DNA of 64,000 nt, taken from Spirirestis rafaelensis WJT71-NPBG6. GTDB lineage: Bacteria; Cyanobacteriota; Cyanobacteriia; Cyanobacteriales; Nostocaceae. Below are positions 53,979-63,892 of the stretch, one piece after another. The stretch lies in NCBI GenBank assembly GCA_019359015.1, contig JAHHID010000018.1:35674-99673 (forward strand). The letters are read 5' to 3'. The notes below the pieces were generated by a model. The model was not told the origin of the DNA. It did no database searches and worked only from the letters and a program-made list of their open reading frames with translations. How positions within the stretch are numbered: position 1 is the first letter of the stretch; every line of letters begins with the position of its first letter. The position numbers were made by a program, and so were the translations under genes.

Positions 53979-54851
53979 GTGCTTCCATCTTCCATTTTTG
54001 AAGGCAATCAAAATCATTTTTCTCATCTTGAACCCCAACGTGCTCCCATTGGCATCTTTGATAGTGGTGTGGGTGGTTTGACGGTGCTGCGACAACTTTA
54101 TCGGCAACTCCCCAATGAATCAATCATTTACTTTGGGGATACAGCTCGGCTTCCTTACGGTATTCGTTCGCAAGCGGAAATTGTGCAGTTCGTGCGTGAA
54201 ATTCTCACCTGGATGCAACAGCAACGGGTGAAAATGGTAATTATGGCATGTAACACGAGTTCTGCTTTAGCTTTAGAGACGGTGCGTGAAGAATTTAACC
54301 TGCCGATTCTCGGAGTCATTCTCCCAGGAGCGAGGGCAGCAGTGCAACAAGGAAAGCGGATTGGGGTAATTGCTACGCCAGCAACTGCCAAAAGTAATGC
54401 TTATAGGCAAGCTATTCTCGAAATTGATCCAGATGTGCAAGTTTGGCAAGTTGGTTGTCCGGAGTTTGTGCCCCTAATTGAACAAAACCGGATTCAAGAC
54501 CCTTACACTACTGATGTTGCCCGGTCTTATCTGCAACCTTTAATACAGCAGCAAATTGATACTTTAGTTTACGGCTGTACCCATTATCCTCACCTGGAAC
54601 CAGTTCTGCGATCGCTTCTACCTTCCTCGGTCAAGCTGGTTGACCCAGCTGTTCATGTCGTCGCAGCTTGTACCCAAGAGTTAGACCTTCTCAGTTTAAA
54701 AAATACCCACCCACCACAGCCAACTCGCTTCGCTGTCAGTGGTTGTCCACAACAGTTTGCCCAGTCCTCCTTACCGTGGCTAGGCTGTACCCCAATGGTT
54801 GAAGTTGTGCGCTTCAGCGATGCCGCAATTTCTCACATCCACCAAGACTAG
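53979..54851 (+). CDS. murI: Glutamate racemase
   Basis: 290 residues. MurI converts L- to D-glutamate for the peptidoglycan stem peptide, without a cofactor. Key motifs: GIFDSGVGGLTVLRQL (catalytic Asp region), YFGDTARLPYG, ACNTSSALAL with the first catalytic Cys, and YGCTHYPHLEPVL with the second Cys. The N-terminal 25 residues before APIGIFDSG are a short extension; GTG 53979 is the start used here. It follows the two amidases, so the region groups wall synthesis and wall cutting. Confidence 0.95.
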   Translation: MLPSSIFEGNQNHFSHLEPQRAPIGIFDSGVGGLTVLRQLYRQLPNESIIYFGDTARLPYGIRSQAEIVQFVREILTWMQQQRVKMVIMACNTSSALALETVREEFNLPILGVILPGARAAVQQGKRIGVIATPATAKSNAYRQAILEIDPDVQVWQVGCPEFVPLIEQNRIQDPYTTDVARSYLQPLIQQQIDTLVYGCTHYPHLEPVLRSLLPSSVKLVDPAVHVVAACTQELDLLSLKNTHPPQPTRFAVSGCPQQFAQSSLPWLGCTPMVEVVRFSDAAISHIHQD

Positions 54852-54929
54852 TTAAAAGGTTAGGAGTTAGGAATGATGAGTTATGCTTTAGAATTCTAAA
54901 CTCCGTGCCTCCCAGCTCCCAACTCCTAA

Positions 54930-55127
54930 CTATTGACTATTAACTGCTTCCGTCACATTTGACGTTACCGATATCTCCCGCTTGTGTTTCCCGCTAGAAG
55001 CTGAAGTGACACTTTTAACTACAGGTTTTTGTCCTGTTCGCTTCGCCAGAGCTAATAATAAATAGACAGTGAATAAATAACCCGCAGCTAAAATAAAAAT
55101 CATCATAGGCATGTTTCCGTAAATCAT
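54930..55127 (-). CDS. Small single-membrane-span protein
   Basis: 65 residues: one membrane helix (MIFILAAGYLFTVYLLLALA) then a basic, Ser/Thr-rich tail (KRTGQKPVVKSVTSASSGKH). The start AATCAT in reverse gives ATGATTTACGG, preceded by a weak AGAAG. I do not recognise it. A similar small gene may occupy this position in PCC 7120, but I cannot confirm that. Confidence 0.45.
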   Translation of the reverse strand: MIYGNMPMMIFILAAGYLFTVYLLLALAKRTGQKPVVKSVTSASSGKHKREISVTSNVTEAVNSQ

Positions 55128-55369
55128 TCTTCTACCTGCACCTTTCTCAAACGAATATAAAATTGCATAAAATTAGTAGAACCTCAGCCAACAAAGTAAA
55201 TCTTTGATGGCTGTAGTTTGCTATAGGGAATTTTTCCATAGAGTTTTTATTCTCTACGGCTAACGAATTAATTATTAAATTAGTTTTTTCACAGACCACA
55301 CCTATCACAACAGTTAAATTGCTAAATAGCAATTACAACTGCTGCTTCAGCAGTCTACCTAGTCTGCGT

Positions 55370-55560
55370 TATTAAAAAGCGTACCTTATGGCAGGAGCAA
55401 CACTTATGCTCAACTTATGCTGAAATCGTGTAACGGCTTCCCATAAGGGCAACCCTTAGCTCCCAACAGACAATCAGTTGCGGCGAAAACTGCCCTCACC
55501 AAATGCCTTACCGTATAGGCTTGCACATCGGAGGAAAACCAAAAGAATAATTTCTTTGAT
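55370..55560. ncRNA. Possible structured non-coding RNA (candidate only)
   Basis: A GC-richer island in AT-rich surroundings with self-complementary pieces: CCTTATGG (55384-55391) against CCATAAGG (55442-55449), a small hairpin TAAGGGCAACCCTTA (55445-55459), and direct repeats of CTTATGCT. No open frame fits. I cannot match it to a named RNA family; strand is unknown. Confidence 0.25.
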
Positions 55561-56390
55561 TCAACCTACGACAACTTATTTCGACTCACCACACCTTATG
55601 AGTAAAATCACCTATTGGTAATTTATCTTTTTGGGGTGAATATCTCAAAAATTTTAAATCCCTTAATTTTAGCGTAACACAACAGTCCAGACTTTTAAGC
55701 CAACTTTAGTGCTAAATTTAAAAATTTCAATGGCAGCCATACAAAAGGCTGAAACAATTTAGTTTTAACTTGCAAATAAATAATGGATCTAGCAGAAGAG
55801 ATACTTTCAGGTGTTGTTGCGAACGTTACTTATAGATTTTCTTCCCGAAAATCAATTTCTTACTAAGGCCATAGTTACATCTATCCTAATGGAGGTTATT
55901 TTGAAGCTTAATAAAAGTTATTCATAAATTTACTTAAGTCTAGATGTACTATAGATAACATGAGAAAGTATAATTTATTTTCCAAGCCATCATAAGCAAC
56001 GATGTTTGACGAACAACCTAGTCGATTACACTCATGCGACTTTCTCAACCATATTATTTATTATGATTGACCGTTTACAAACAAATAGAGGCTTTATATA
56101 AATAATATTTATATAAAATTTTTGTAAATCTACTTTGAGCGGAAAAGTAAATCTAGAGATGAAAGACAACTCCCTGTACAGAATTTTCAACCGTTGTGGG
56201 GCAGACAATGGATGTTCGCTTTCAGGGTAGACCGAAGAACGTTGCCAATGAAGGCAAGAATTTGGGCGTTTTTAGACCGCAGAGTCTCAATAAAGGCAAT
56301 TTACAATAGCATTAGTTTTGAATTTTAATACTCTGCAAACGGCGTTGCTGTGGAATTATCAGTACAGGATAATTGTGTAGACACCTTTAT

Positions 56391-56492
56391 GACTTACGCA
56401 TCCCTAGAAACTGGGTTTTTAGGAAAATATGCCTCCCAGGCAACCAAATACCCCCATGAGTGGGTATGAGTGCGCGACCGTGGGTAAGTCCT
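56391..56492. mobile_element. Palindromic element with GACTTACGC / GTAAGTCCT ends
   Basis: GACTTACGCA at the left and GGGTAAGTCCTGA at the right form an imperfect terminal inverted repeat, with inner hairpins (ATACCCCCATGAGTGGGTAT). Third member of the group at 42140 and 48382. Confidence 0.5.
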
Positions 56493-56649
56493 GACTTGAT
56501 AGCGCAGGCTGGATAATGCCAAACTTTCAAGGTCTCTGTGACGGATAGCGAGGATTCCAATCATGAAAACTTTGCGACGGCACAGGCTTATCTTAAAATG
56601 AGTATAGGATATGTAAACTTTCTTAACTTAAGCCAGAGTCCGCCCATCC

Positions 56650-57621
56650 ATGACCCCAGCTACCTCCTTTTTTTCCCCTGTGGAAGCAGACCTGCGAATA
56701 CTAGCAGACAACCTGAAACAGCTAGTTGGAAATCGCCACCCCATACTCTATGCAGCGGCAGAGCACTTATTCGGAGCTGGGGGCAAGCGCATAAGACCGG
56801 CAATTGTTCTATTAGTATCGCGCTCAACAATGCTAGAGCAAGAAATCACGCCGCGACACCGACGCCTAGCTGAAATTACAGAAATGATTCACACGGCAAG
56901 CTTAGTGCATGACGATGTGGTGGATGAATCAGATATGCGACGTGGGGTTCCCACAGTTCATAGTTTGTTTGGCAACCGCATTGCTGTATTAGCTGGAGAT
57001 TTTCTATTTGCCCAATCTTCCTGGTATTTAGCTAACCTGAACAACTTAGACGTAGTGAAACTGCTGTCTGAGGTGATTATGGATTTGGCTTCAGGAGAGA
57101 TTCAGCAGGGACTAAATCGCTTTGATACTAATACCTCGATTGAAACTTACTTAAAAAAGAGCTATTACAAAACTGCATCGTTAATTGCCAACAGTTCTAA
57201 AGCAGCCGGGTTACTGAGCGACGTTTCCCAAGAAACCGCCGAACATTTGTATGGCTACGGTCGTAATCTTGGTCTGGCGTTTCAGATTGTGGATGATATT
57301 TTAGATTTCACAAGTTCGACAGATACTTTAGGTAAACCAGCCGGATCGGATCTCATCAGTGGCAATCTGACTGCACCAGTTTTATTCGCTTTAGAAGAAA
57401 AACCATACTTAGAAGTGCTGATTGAACGAGAGTTTGCCCAGGTTGGCGATTTAGAGCAAGCGCTGGCGCTGATTGAAGATAGTCAAGGTATAGTGCGATC
57501 GCGCGAGTTAGCAGCCGAGCATGCCAAACTAGCCCTCGAACATCTTGCGGTTCTCCCACCCTCAGAATGCCGGCAAGCCCTGACTAATATGACTGATTAT
57601 GTACTGAGTCGGCTCTATTAA
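56650..57621 (+). CDS. sds: Solanesyl diphosphate synthase
   Basis: 323 residues. A trans-long-chain prenyl diphosphate synthase that builds the C45 side chain of plastoquinone. The first Asp-rich motif is LVHDDVVDESDMRRG and the second is FQIVDDILDFTSS; GGKRIRPAIVLL and the KTASLIANS segment bind diphosphate. Small residues upstream of the first motif (MIHTASL) fit a long-chain product. Cytoplasmic or membrane-associated. The start ATG overlaps another frame. From memory it lies between murI and hetZ in PCC 7120 as here. Confidence 0.93.
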   Translation: MTPATSFFSPVEADLRILADNLKQLVGNRHPILYAAAEHLFGAGGKRIRPAIVLLVSRSTMLEQEITPRHRRLAEITEMIHTASLVHDDVVDESDMRRGVPTVHSLFGNRIAVLAGDFLFAQSSWYLANLNNLDVVKLLSEVIMDLASGEIQQGLNRFDTNTSIETYLKKSYYKTASLIANSSKAAGLLSDVSQETAEHLYGYGRNLGLAFQIVDDILDFTSSTDTLGKPAGSDLISGNLTAPVLFALEEKPYLEVLIEREFAQVGDLEQALALIEDSQGIVRSRELAAEHAKLALEHLAVLPPSECRQALTNMTDYVLSRLY

Positions 57622-57695
57622 AAGTGAGGAATTAGGAGTTATGAGTGAGGAGTAATTTGTCACTTCTAACTCATAGCTCCTGACTTCTAACTTTT

Positions 57696-58169
57696 CTAAG
57701 CAATATTAGGCGGAATTTGGGTGCGAGAGTCTTTGGGGTGCAGCTTTTTTTGAATTAAGTGTTGCAACTCAGTTCGCTGAATTTCCACAGCGTTGGTACT
57801 CATGCCAGGAGTCTCAAAAAAAACTATACTATCTACGGGTTCTAATGCCACAAGTTGAAACAAAATATGGGTGATCGGAATGGGTACAGCTATTACTTGA
57901 GGGTCAAGCCCAGCATTGGAGCTGAGTGAAACATCCTGTAATGTAGGAAAAGCGTAGATCACGCACTTTTCCAAGTCTGGATTAGCACGGTTGCTCAATG
58001 TAGTTAAAACCCAGTCTTCTTCTAAATTTTGGAGAATATAGTACTGGGGGTGACGTAACCTTTGAGCGATCGCGCTAAGAACTGGGGCGATTGCTGTAAC
58101 AAGTTGTGGTGTTATACCATCGTTGGGTGCATTGTCAATCAGCAATTGAATTTGTGCTTTTAAGTCCAT
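57696..58169 (-). CDS. Conserved cyanobacterial hypothetical protein
   Basis: About 157 residues from ATG 58169; TTG 58181 would add four. A soluble alpha/beta protein with IAPVLSAIAQRLRHPQYYIL, DWVLTTLSNRANPDLEKCVI and VVFFETPG-like SIVFFETPGMS. The make-up and its conserved place between sds and hetZ argue for a real gene. I do not recognise a family with known function. Confidence 0.7.
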   Translation of the reverse strand: MDLKAQIQLLIDNAPNDGITPQLVTAIAPVLSAIAQRLRHPQYYILQNLEEDWVLTTLSNRANPDLEKCVIYAFPTLQDVSLSSNAGLDPQVIAVPIPITHILFQLVALEPVDSIVFFETPGMSTNAVEIQRTELQHLIQKKLHPKDSRTQIPPNIA

Positions 58170-58372
58170 AACGACCTGCAAATGGCTCTTGGGTAATGGC
58201 TATAAGATATTTACGTGTGAATGATCTCAGCAGAATTGGAAATAATAGATAAAAGACAAATCCTAAATACCGGATCTGCCTGCGTTTAGCTTATACGCAA
58301 AACCCAAAAAGCCAATACCTACGTTCATACAGGTTGTAACCAAGTATGTTAGGGTTTTTTTAAACTGACACT

Positions 58373-59563
58373 ATGAATTTAGCCGCAACCGCAACTATTC
58401 AGGGAGAAAATTCTATCGGAGTGGAGGCGATATTTCAACTCCTAATGAAGGAGTTAAGTCAATTAACCAAAGCTTCGGAGCAGAATTGCCACGATGTGGC
58501 TACACGAGTTACCGCCGAAGTTTATCGGATTTGCAATGAAAGTAAACGTATCCAAGCTTCCGGTGCAGTGGAAAGCTCGGCGATGACCTTAGCCAAACAT
58601 AGGCTACAACAGTGTCTCAGATACTACCAGTTAGGTTCAAATCGGGGTAGGATCGAATTACATAGCACTTTGAGTGCGATTATCTACCGTTACATTAATC
58701 CTCCTCAGAGGCAGTTGAGCTATCAAGGGCGGCTGACGATCATTGAAGATTTCTTACAAAGTTTTTATTTGGAGGCGTTAAACGCTTTCCGGCGCGAAAA
58801 TCAGCTTACCTCTAGCTATCGCCCTCAGAGCCTTCTAGAATTAGCTGAATATATGGCCTTTACCGAACGCTATGGTAAACGCCGAATTCCTTTACCAGGA
58901 CGACAGCAGCAGTTGATTATTTTGCGGGCGCAAACTTTCTCTCAACAACAGCCCCCCGAAAGCTCTGTAGACATCGAACAAGCCGCAGAAGGTAGCGCTA
59001 ATGAAGGCGATGGTTCTTGGGAAGATCCAGCCGTGCAGCAATTGCGAAGTGCGATGGCGATGCAACCCGAACCCGAACCCGAAGAAGACACGTTGCGTTC
59101 TGTTGTGGTTACGGAGTTAATGAACTATCTGGAACAACGGCAACAAACCGACTGCGCTGATTACTTCGCCCTTCGCCTTCAAGATTTATCCGCGCAAGAA
59201 ATTGAGTCAATTTTGGGTTTAACTCCTCGGCAGCGCGATTACTTACAGCAGCGCTTTAAATATCACCTGATTCGTTTTGCTTTGTTGCATCGCTGGGAAT
59301 TGGTTCACGAGTGGTTAGAAGCTTCTTTGCCCACTAACTTGGGCTTGACTCCCCAACAATGGGAAATTTACACCGCACAGCTGGACGATAAACAACGGTC
59401 TCTATTAGAGTTGAAACAAGAAGGACAAGCTGATGAAAAAATTGCCAAAACTTTAGGGTTATCAATGGCACAACTCCAAAAGCGGTGGTTTAAAATTCTG
59501 GAACAAGCTTGGGAAATTCGTAACTCGTTAGTGTCCGGATCAGGTGCATCTACTCATGAATAG
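58373..59563 (+). CDS. hetZ: Heterocyst differentiation protein HetZ
   Basis: 396 residues, matching HetZ of Anabaena in length and in many segments I recall (LAKHRLQQCLRYYQLGS, INPPQRQLSYQGRLTIIEDF, AFTERYGKRRIPLPGRQQQL). A Glu-rich linker (about 203-240) separates a helical N-terminal domain from a C-terminal part with a sigma-factor-like helix-turn-helix (SAQEIESILGLTPRQRDYLQ) and a second one near the end (ADEKIAKTLGLSMAQLQ-like DEKIAKTLGLSMAQLQKRW). HetZ is an early DNA-binding regulator of heterocyst commitment, normally under HetR control. patU begins inside its last codons. No clear HetR box was found upstream. Confidence 0.93.
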   Translation: MNLAATATIQGENSIGVEAIFQLLMKELSQLTKASEQNCHDVATRVTAEVYRICNESKRIQASGAVESSAMTLAKHRLQQCLRYYQLGSNRGRIELHSTLSAIIYRYINPPQRQLSYQGRLTIIEDFLQSFYLEALNAFRRENQLTSSYRPQSLLELAEYMAFTERYGKRRIPLPGRQQQLIILRAQTFSQQQPPESSVDIEQAAEGSANEGDGSWEDPAVQQLRSAMAMQPEPEPEEDTLRSVVVTELMNYLEQRQQTDCADYFALRLQDLSAQEIESILGLTPRQRDYLQQRFKYHLIRFALLHRWELVHEWLEASLPTNLGLTPQQWEIYTAQLDDKQRSLLELKQEGQADEKIAKTLGLSMAQLQKRWFKILEQAWEIRNSLVSGSGASTHE

Positions 59564-60536
59564 TGACTCAGAATCCTTACAACACCAGTTACTTGCTTGG
59601 TTATTGGCAGATGATGTCCAAAAGAGCGAGCATCCCTCGGCTGATTGTGAGGAAATTAACGGGGTAGAAAATCCGCTCTCTGAAACCACCACTTCCATAA
59701 GTGGTGATTTTGAGTCGGCAGGGATACCCCAAACCTTTCAACTGGGAGAAATTCCTACTGTGCAAGAACGTTTCCAAGCCGTCATTAAACGTCGGCTACA
59801 AGTCCAAATTCAAGACCACCCGCCTTTATTCCCTTGGGAAAGCCAATTAATAGATTACCCCGATTACGTAGACAGTCCTTCGGTTGCATTAGTTCCTGCC
59901 TTTGGGTGGATGGCACAGCAATCGAAACTGAATATACCGGTGTCCTTACCTGAAAAAGTTTTTCGGCAATTGCTAGAAAAATGTCAGGCGATTCTTGTAT
60001 CTTCTCTGCCTGTGGGGGCAAAATTAGTTCAGGTAGTCGAGAGCTTGTTTCCTAACGATGCTCAAACACTCAACGACTTAGCCGGAATGGTTCTAAGAAG
60101 CCCTTATCGCTCTGTGGGCGCTCTGGAGAAAATGCCGATCCAAGAAAGCGATTACTCCGATTTAGGAGAACGTCAACAGATGGCTTTATCTTTGCTCGCA
60201 GCTAAACAGCTATTGGAAAATCTGACTTTGCCAATTTCAGATAGCAATCCAGTAGTTGAAAGAGAATGGCTAACTAGCGCAGGCACTATCAACCTCAAGG
60301 CTGAATATAAGTCTCAAGGTAGAGTGACAAAAGTTTGCGTTATAGGAAATCTACCTATGGCGGGGATTTTGACACTTCAAGGAAATGGGACTCAAGCAAA
60401 GGCGATGTCTTCTACTTCGGGTTGCGTAAGTGTTGAGTTATACGGTCAGCCCCTTAACCAGACTTATACTTTGGAGGTTGAGTTTCCCGAATTAGAGCAA
60501 CAATCACTCTTATTTGTGATTCCGCCGATGATGTAG
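59556..60536 (+). CDS. patU: Heterocyst pattern protein PatU (undivided)
   Basis: About 326 residues from ATG 59556, which overlaps the hetZ stop by 8 nt (ATGAATAG), indicating translational coupling; GTG 59544 is an alternative. The N-terminal part is acidic and variable. The conserved middle has VQERFQAVIKRRLQVQIQ, HPPLFPWESQLIDYPDY and VPAFGWMAQQSKLNIPVS. The C-terminus ends in a beta-rich domain (ELYGQPLNQTYTLEVEFPEL). In PCC 7120 the gene is split into patU5 and patU3; here one uninterrupted frame spans both. PatU works with HetZ and PatU3-HetZ interaction affects heterocyst spacing (known from that species). Confidence 0.88.
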   Translation: MNSDSESLQHQLLAWLLADDVQKSEHPSADCEEINGVENPLSETTTSISGDFESAGIPQTFQLGEIPTVQERFQAVIKRRLQVQIQDHPPLFPWESQLIDYPDYVDSPSVALVPAFGWMAQQSKLNIPVSLPEKVFRQLLEKCQAILVSSLPVGAKLVQVVESLFPNDAQTLNDLAGMVLRSPYRSVGALEKMPIQESDYSDLGERQQMALSLLAAKQLLENLTLPISDSNPVVEREWLTSAGTINLKAEYKSQGRVTKVCVIGNLPMAGILTLQGNGTQAKAMSSTSGCVSVELYGQPLNQTYTLEVEFPELEQQSLLFVIPPMM

Positions 60537-60764
60537 CCCATATTACCACTGCTAGCACGCGCTTGTTGATAAACGCTGATTGATAAGATAACTATCCTGG
60601 TTTTAAGGCTCATCCTTTTTTAAAAAAAGCGGTCGTTAGGGTGTCTACGAGAAGCGGCTATGAAAAAGACACGCTCCGAGGTAAGTTCCCACGCTTGGCA
60701 GTAGTGTTCGTTGCGTCTGCATCATCGCTTTACTCATACACCCATTAGCTGCTTTCTCATCAAA

Positions 60765-62078
60765 ATGTTTAATTTGTCCAGGATAAATTGGCGTTTACCT
60801 GTTAATCGTTATTGGCGGCATTTGCACTATAAGCCTTTAATGGAAGTGGAAGATTCAATTACCTTACGGGTGCTGGTGCTAGCTTTGGTAATTGTGGGAA
60901 TTTTGGCGACGGATATTGCAGCTCAAACCGGATTTAGTTTTTGGGCAATTCCTCTAAGCGTGGTGGGTGCGATTTGGGGTTATTACCATCGTCGAAACCC
61001 AAATGTCCCGGTTAAGTTTTGTATCGCCATTGGAATGTTAGTAGCGCTCGGTGCTTTCTTAGGGCGATTGTTGGGTGAGTTGAATGATACACGGCTGGGT
61101 TTAGCTGAGTTACTAATTCAACTACAAGTCCTTCACAGTTTTGATATGCCGCGCCGCAAGGACTTAGGCTATTCAATTGTGATAGGGCTGATTTTGCTTG
61201 GTGTGGCAGCGACGCTAAGTCAAACTTTTGAGTTTGCGCCAATGTTGGTATTATTTTTAGCGATCGCTCTGCCAACTTTAGTTATAGATTACCGTTCTCG
61301 CCTCGGCTTAGGAAAGGAAAAAGGTAAAAGCATTCCTCAAGAGAGCCAAGGAACGAGGGTAAAAGTCAGAAAATTATCTTTTTACTTTTTACTTTTTACT
61401 TTTATTGTCGGGCTAGGACTGGTCATTTTTGCTTTTATGCCCCGTTTTCCTGGCTATCAACTGCGAAATTTTCCGGTAAGCTCCCCTATCGAAGTTAAAG
61501 GCGGTTTTACAGGGCGTAGTATCATTAATCCTGGTTATGTCCGCCAAGGTCATGCGAATAATCAAGGCAATAATAGCAACGGGACGGCGGAAAGTAAAAA
61601 CGGCAAACCGGGGGGATTAAATAATACGTTTTATTACGGTTTTAATAGCCAGATTAACCAAAACCTGCGCGGAGAAATGAAACCCAAAGTGGTAATGCGG
61701 GTGCGATCGCAAGCGGAAGGTTTTTGGCGAGTGTTGGCGTTTGATCGCTACACGGGTAAAGGATGGAAGATTTCGCGCAATGAAGAGGTTCTTACTGTTA
61801 AGCGATCGCCTTGGTCTTACCAAATTTTTCTCAACCCCCCAGCAATAAATATACCAACTAAAGAAATAGTACAAACTTACACTCTGGTGTCGGATTTGCC
61901 TAACTTGATTCCGGCTATGAGTTATCCGAAAGAAGTATACTTTCCGACACCGATGATAGCTGTTGATAAAGAAGGTTCTTTGCGATCGCCTGTGGGATTA
62001 TCAGAAGACCTGACATATACGATAATTTCCGATGTACCATTACGCGATCGCACTTCTTTAGGAAACACTTCAACATAG
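60765..62078 (+). pseudogene. DUF3488/transglutaminase-type membrane protein, truncated before its catalytic domain
   Basis: About 437 residues from ATG 60765 (TTG 60711 is less likely). Six or so membrane helices (LRVLVLALVIVGILATDIAA and others) are followed by a periplasmic part with EGFWRVLAFDRYTGKGW and YTLVSDLPNLIPA, the usual layout of cyanobacterial DUF3488-transglutaminase proteins, which run to about 750-800 residues. The frame stops at 62078 right after PLRDRTSLGNTST, so the Cys-His-Asp transglutaminase core and last membrane helix are missing. A start fragment of a different, minus-strand gene begins within about 20 bp, which marks a rearrangement breakpoint. Confidence 0.75.
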
Positions 62079-62084
62079 TAAACT

Positions 62085-62217
62085 TAAACCTCAGTACGGT
62101 TTTAGGTCTGCCAGCAGCCAGAGTACGAATAAGTGGAAAGCTTCCGGCGGCAGTGGCTCCTACAATTAAGCCTCCACCTACTTTCAAAATTTGACGTCGG
62201 GAATAGATGTTAAACAC
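62085..62217 (-). pseudogene. 5' fragment of a gene for a Tat-exported protein
   Basis: GTG at 62217 with an AGGAGAAAG ribosome site opens MFNIYSRRQILKVGGGLIVG then ATAAGSFPLI, a textbook twin-arginine signal (SRRQILK). After about 43 residues (AAGRPKTVL) the reading frame runs into the antisense of the truncated membrane-protein gene and gives nonsense. The mature protein is lost, so its identity cannot be told. Confidence 0.7.
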
Positions 62218-62838
62218 AACGCTTTCTCCTAAACAAAGAAAATTTTTTAAAGCTAGAGTTAACTAGTCTGCTTTTGGTAAGTAGCCCAACCAAATTAAAC
62301 GTAAAACTATTGTAGGGTGTGAACGTCTGAGAGTACGGCATTAAAATCGGTATTTTTGCTGCAATTTCTTTAAGAATTGATAACTTTAAAATTTAAGGCT
62401 GTATAGAAAAAATTAGAAAAACACTATCTGTAGTAGCTTTATAATCCCAGCACTTGTAACTGCCTACGTAACATGAAACTTTTTAAATTTAAGTAAATAA
62501 TTTATACTCTCCAACACTTGACTTTTACCGTTAAGTTTTAATCTTTCAGCATCACAGGTTTTAGCCCAAGGGTGACAAAAAAAGCAGCCCCATTACCCGA
62601 TCATTTTGTGATGCAAAATAGATTGGCATCAAGCTATTAGCTTGGGCGTATTAGCTTATGCATATGCCATTGGGTAGATTTTCAGTTATCTTGGGTCATA
62701 AACAGCTAAAAAAAAGCATTCATTAGTTAAAAACTCTAACTGGCGTAAATTTAATCGTTGTAACTCCAATTTTTTATAGATAACATGTAAAGAAGTTACT
62801 AATAAGCTTCTCACACTGTATTTGGCATAAGTTTTTTT
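62218..62838. other. Gene-free region upstream of remA
   Basis: AT-rich, 620 bp, with no supported gene. A GCCCAAGGGTGAC...GATTGGCATCAAGC stretch near 62563-62640 shows weak palindromes only. Confidence 0.5.
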
Positions 62839-63105
62839 ATGGACATTCAGTTAATCAACATCGGTTTTGGCAATATCGTGTCTGCCAATCGAGTAGTTGC
62901 TATTGTCAGTCCAGAGTCTGCCCCGATTAAGCGGATTATTACTGACGCAAGGGACAGAGGTCAACTGATTGACGCGACTTATGGTCGCAGGACTAGAGCC
63001 GTAATTATCACTGATTCCAGCCATGTGATTCTCTCGGCGATTCAACCGGAAACGGTAGCAAATCGCTTTGTGGTTTCGCGGGAGCATCAAGTTGTAGATA
63101 ATTGA
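62839..63105 (+). CDS. remA: RemA-like regulatory protein (DUF370)
   Basis: 88 residues, full length for DUF370. Conserved [61 protein letters not shown] and IQPETVANR. In Bacillus, RemA is a ring-forming DNA-binding activator of matrix genes; the cyanobacterial role is not established. It sits 138 bp (161 bp to the chosen gmk start) upstream of gmk, an arrangement also found in Firmicutes, where remA and gmk are neighbours. Confidence 0.93.
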   Translation: MDIQLINIGFGNIVSANRVVAIVSPESAPIKRIITDARDRGQLIDATYGRRTRAVIITDSSHVILSAIQPETVANRFVVSREHQVVDN

Positions 63106-63266
63106 TTGGGGGTGGGTTGAAAGCCCCACCCCTATTTGCGCCATATCAGCAGTAATATGTGAATTAGACAAGTTTTCTGTCACCCATGCTACCAATTGAT
63201 TAGTCAATACTCGCTTTGAGAATGACTAATGAATAATATCTATTGATTAATTCACAAGTTGAGCGG

Positions 63267-63866
63267 ATGATGCAAGTTTTATCCATCCAGAATAGTGCTA
63301 CTACCCAAGAATGCCCGCCTCTGGGCAGGCTGATTGTTTTAACCGGACCAAGCGGTGTCGGCAAAGGCACACTCATGCGATCGCTTCTACAGCGTCATCC
63401 GGAGCTATATTATTCAGTATCCGTGACGACTCGTTCTCCCCGTCCTGGGGAAATCGACGGCAAAAATTATTACTTTATTAGCCGTAACAAATTTGAACAA
63501 TTGGTTGCTGAAGGTGAATTCCTAGAGTGGGCGGAATTCGCCGGGAATTATTACGGCACTCCTCGTGAAGCGGTACTTAATCAAATTCGCGCCGGAAAGA
63601 CAGTTGTGCTAGAAATTGAGTTGGAAGGGGCACGACAAATCCGCGCTTCTTTCCCCAGCGCTATCAGCATCTTTATTCTACCGCCTTCTTTTGAAGAGTT
63701 AGAGCAACGGATACGCGGTCGTGGGCAGGATTCTGAAGAAGCGATCGCCCGTCGTCTGCAATGCGCCCATGAAGAACTTAAAGCCGCGCCAGAATTTGAT
63801 ATTCAAATCGTTAATGACGATTTGGAGATTGCTGTAAATGCGATCGCTACCGCTTTATTTGGTTAA
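63267..63866 (+). CDS. gmk: Guanylate kinase
   Basis: About 199 residues from ATG 63267 (a TTG at 63243 would add eight). Transfers phosphate from ATP to GMP in nucleotide recycling. P-loop [12 protein letters not shown], the GMP-binding [51 protein letters not shown] and the lid region RLQCAHEEL are all present. The N-terminal 20 residues before [11 protein letters not shown] are a short extension. Confidence 0.95.
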   Translation: MMQVLSIQNSATTQECPPLGRLIVLTGPSGVGKGTLMRSLLQRHPELYYSVSVTTRSPRPGEIDGKNYYFISRNKFEQLVAEGEFLEWAEFAGNYYGTPREAVLNQIRAGKTVVLEIELEGARQIRASFPSAISIFILPPSFEELEQRIRGRGQDSEEAIARRLQCAHEELKAAPEFDIQIVNDDLEIAVNAIATALFG

Positions 63867-63892
63867 CAAAACACATTTAACCTTTTTCGCGG

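Larger units (their letters stand above)
55128..56649. other. Long gene-free region upstream of sds
   Basis: 1.5 kb without a credible gene. It includes a GC-richer structured stretch (55370-55560), a GGACTTAC-ended element (56391) and otherwise AT-rich DNA. An open frame at 56538-56873 overlaps sds in another frame and is not called. Confidence 0.6.

Noticed and set aside
56538..56873. Open frame overlapping the start of sds
   Set aside because: It runs out of frame through the conserved sds N-terminus and has no features of its own.
58180..58372. Possible HetR-binding palindrome upstream of hetZ
   Set aside because: I looked for the GGGTCTAACCCC-type inverted repeat and found only GTTAGGGTTTTTTT, which is not palindromic.
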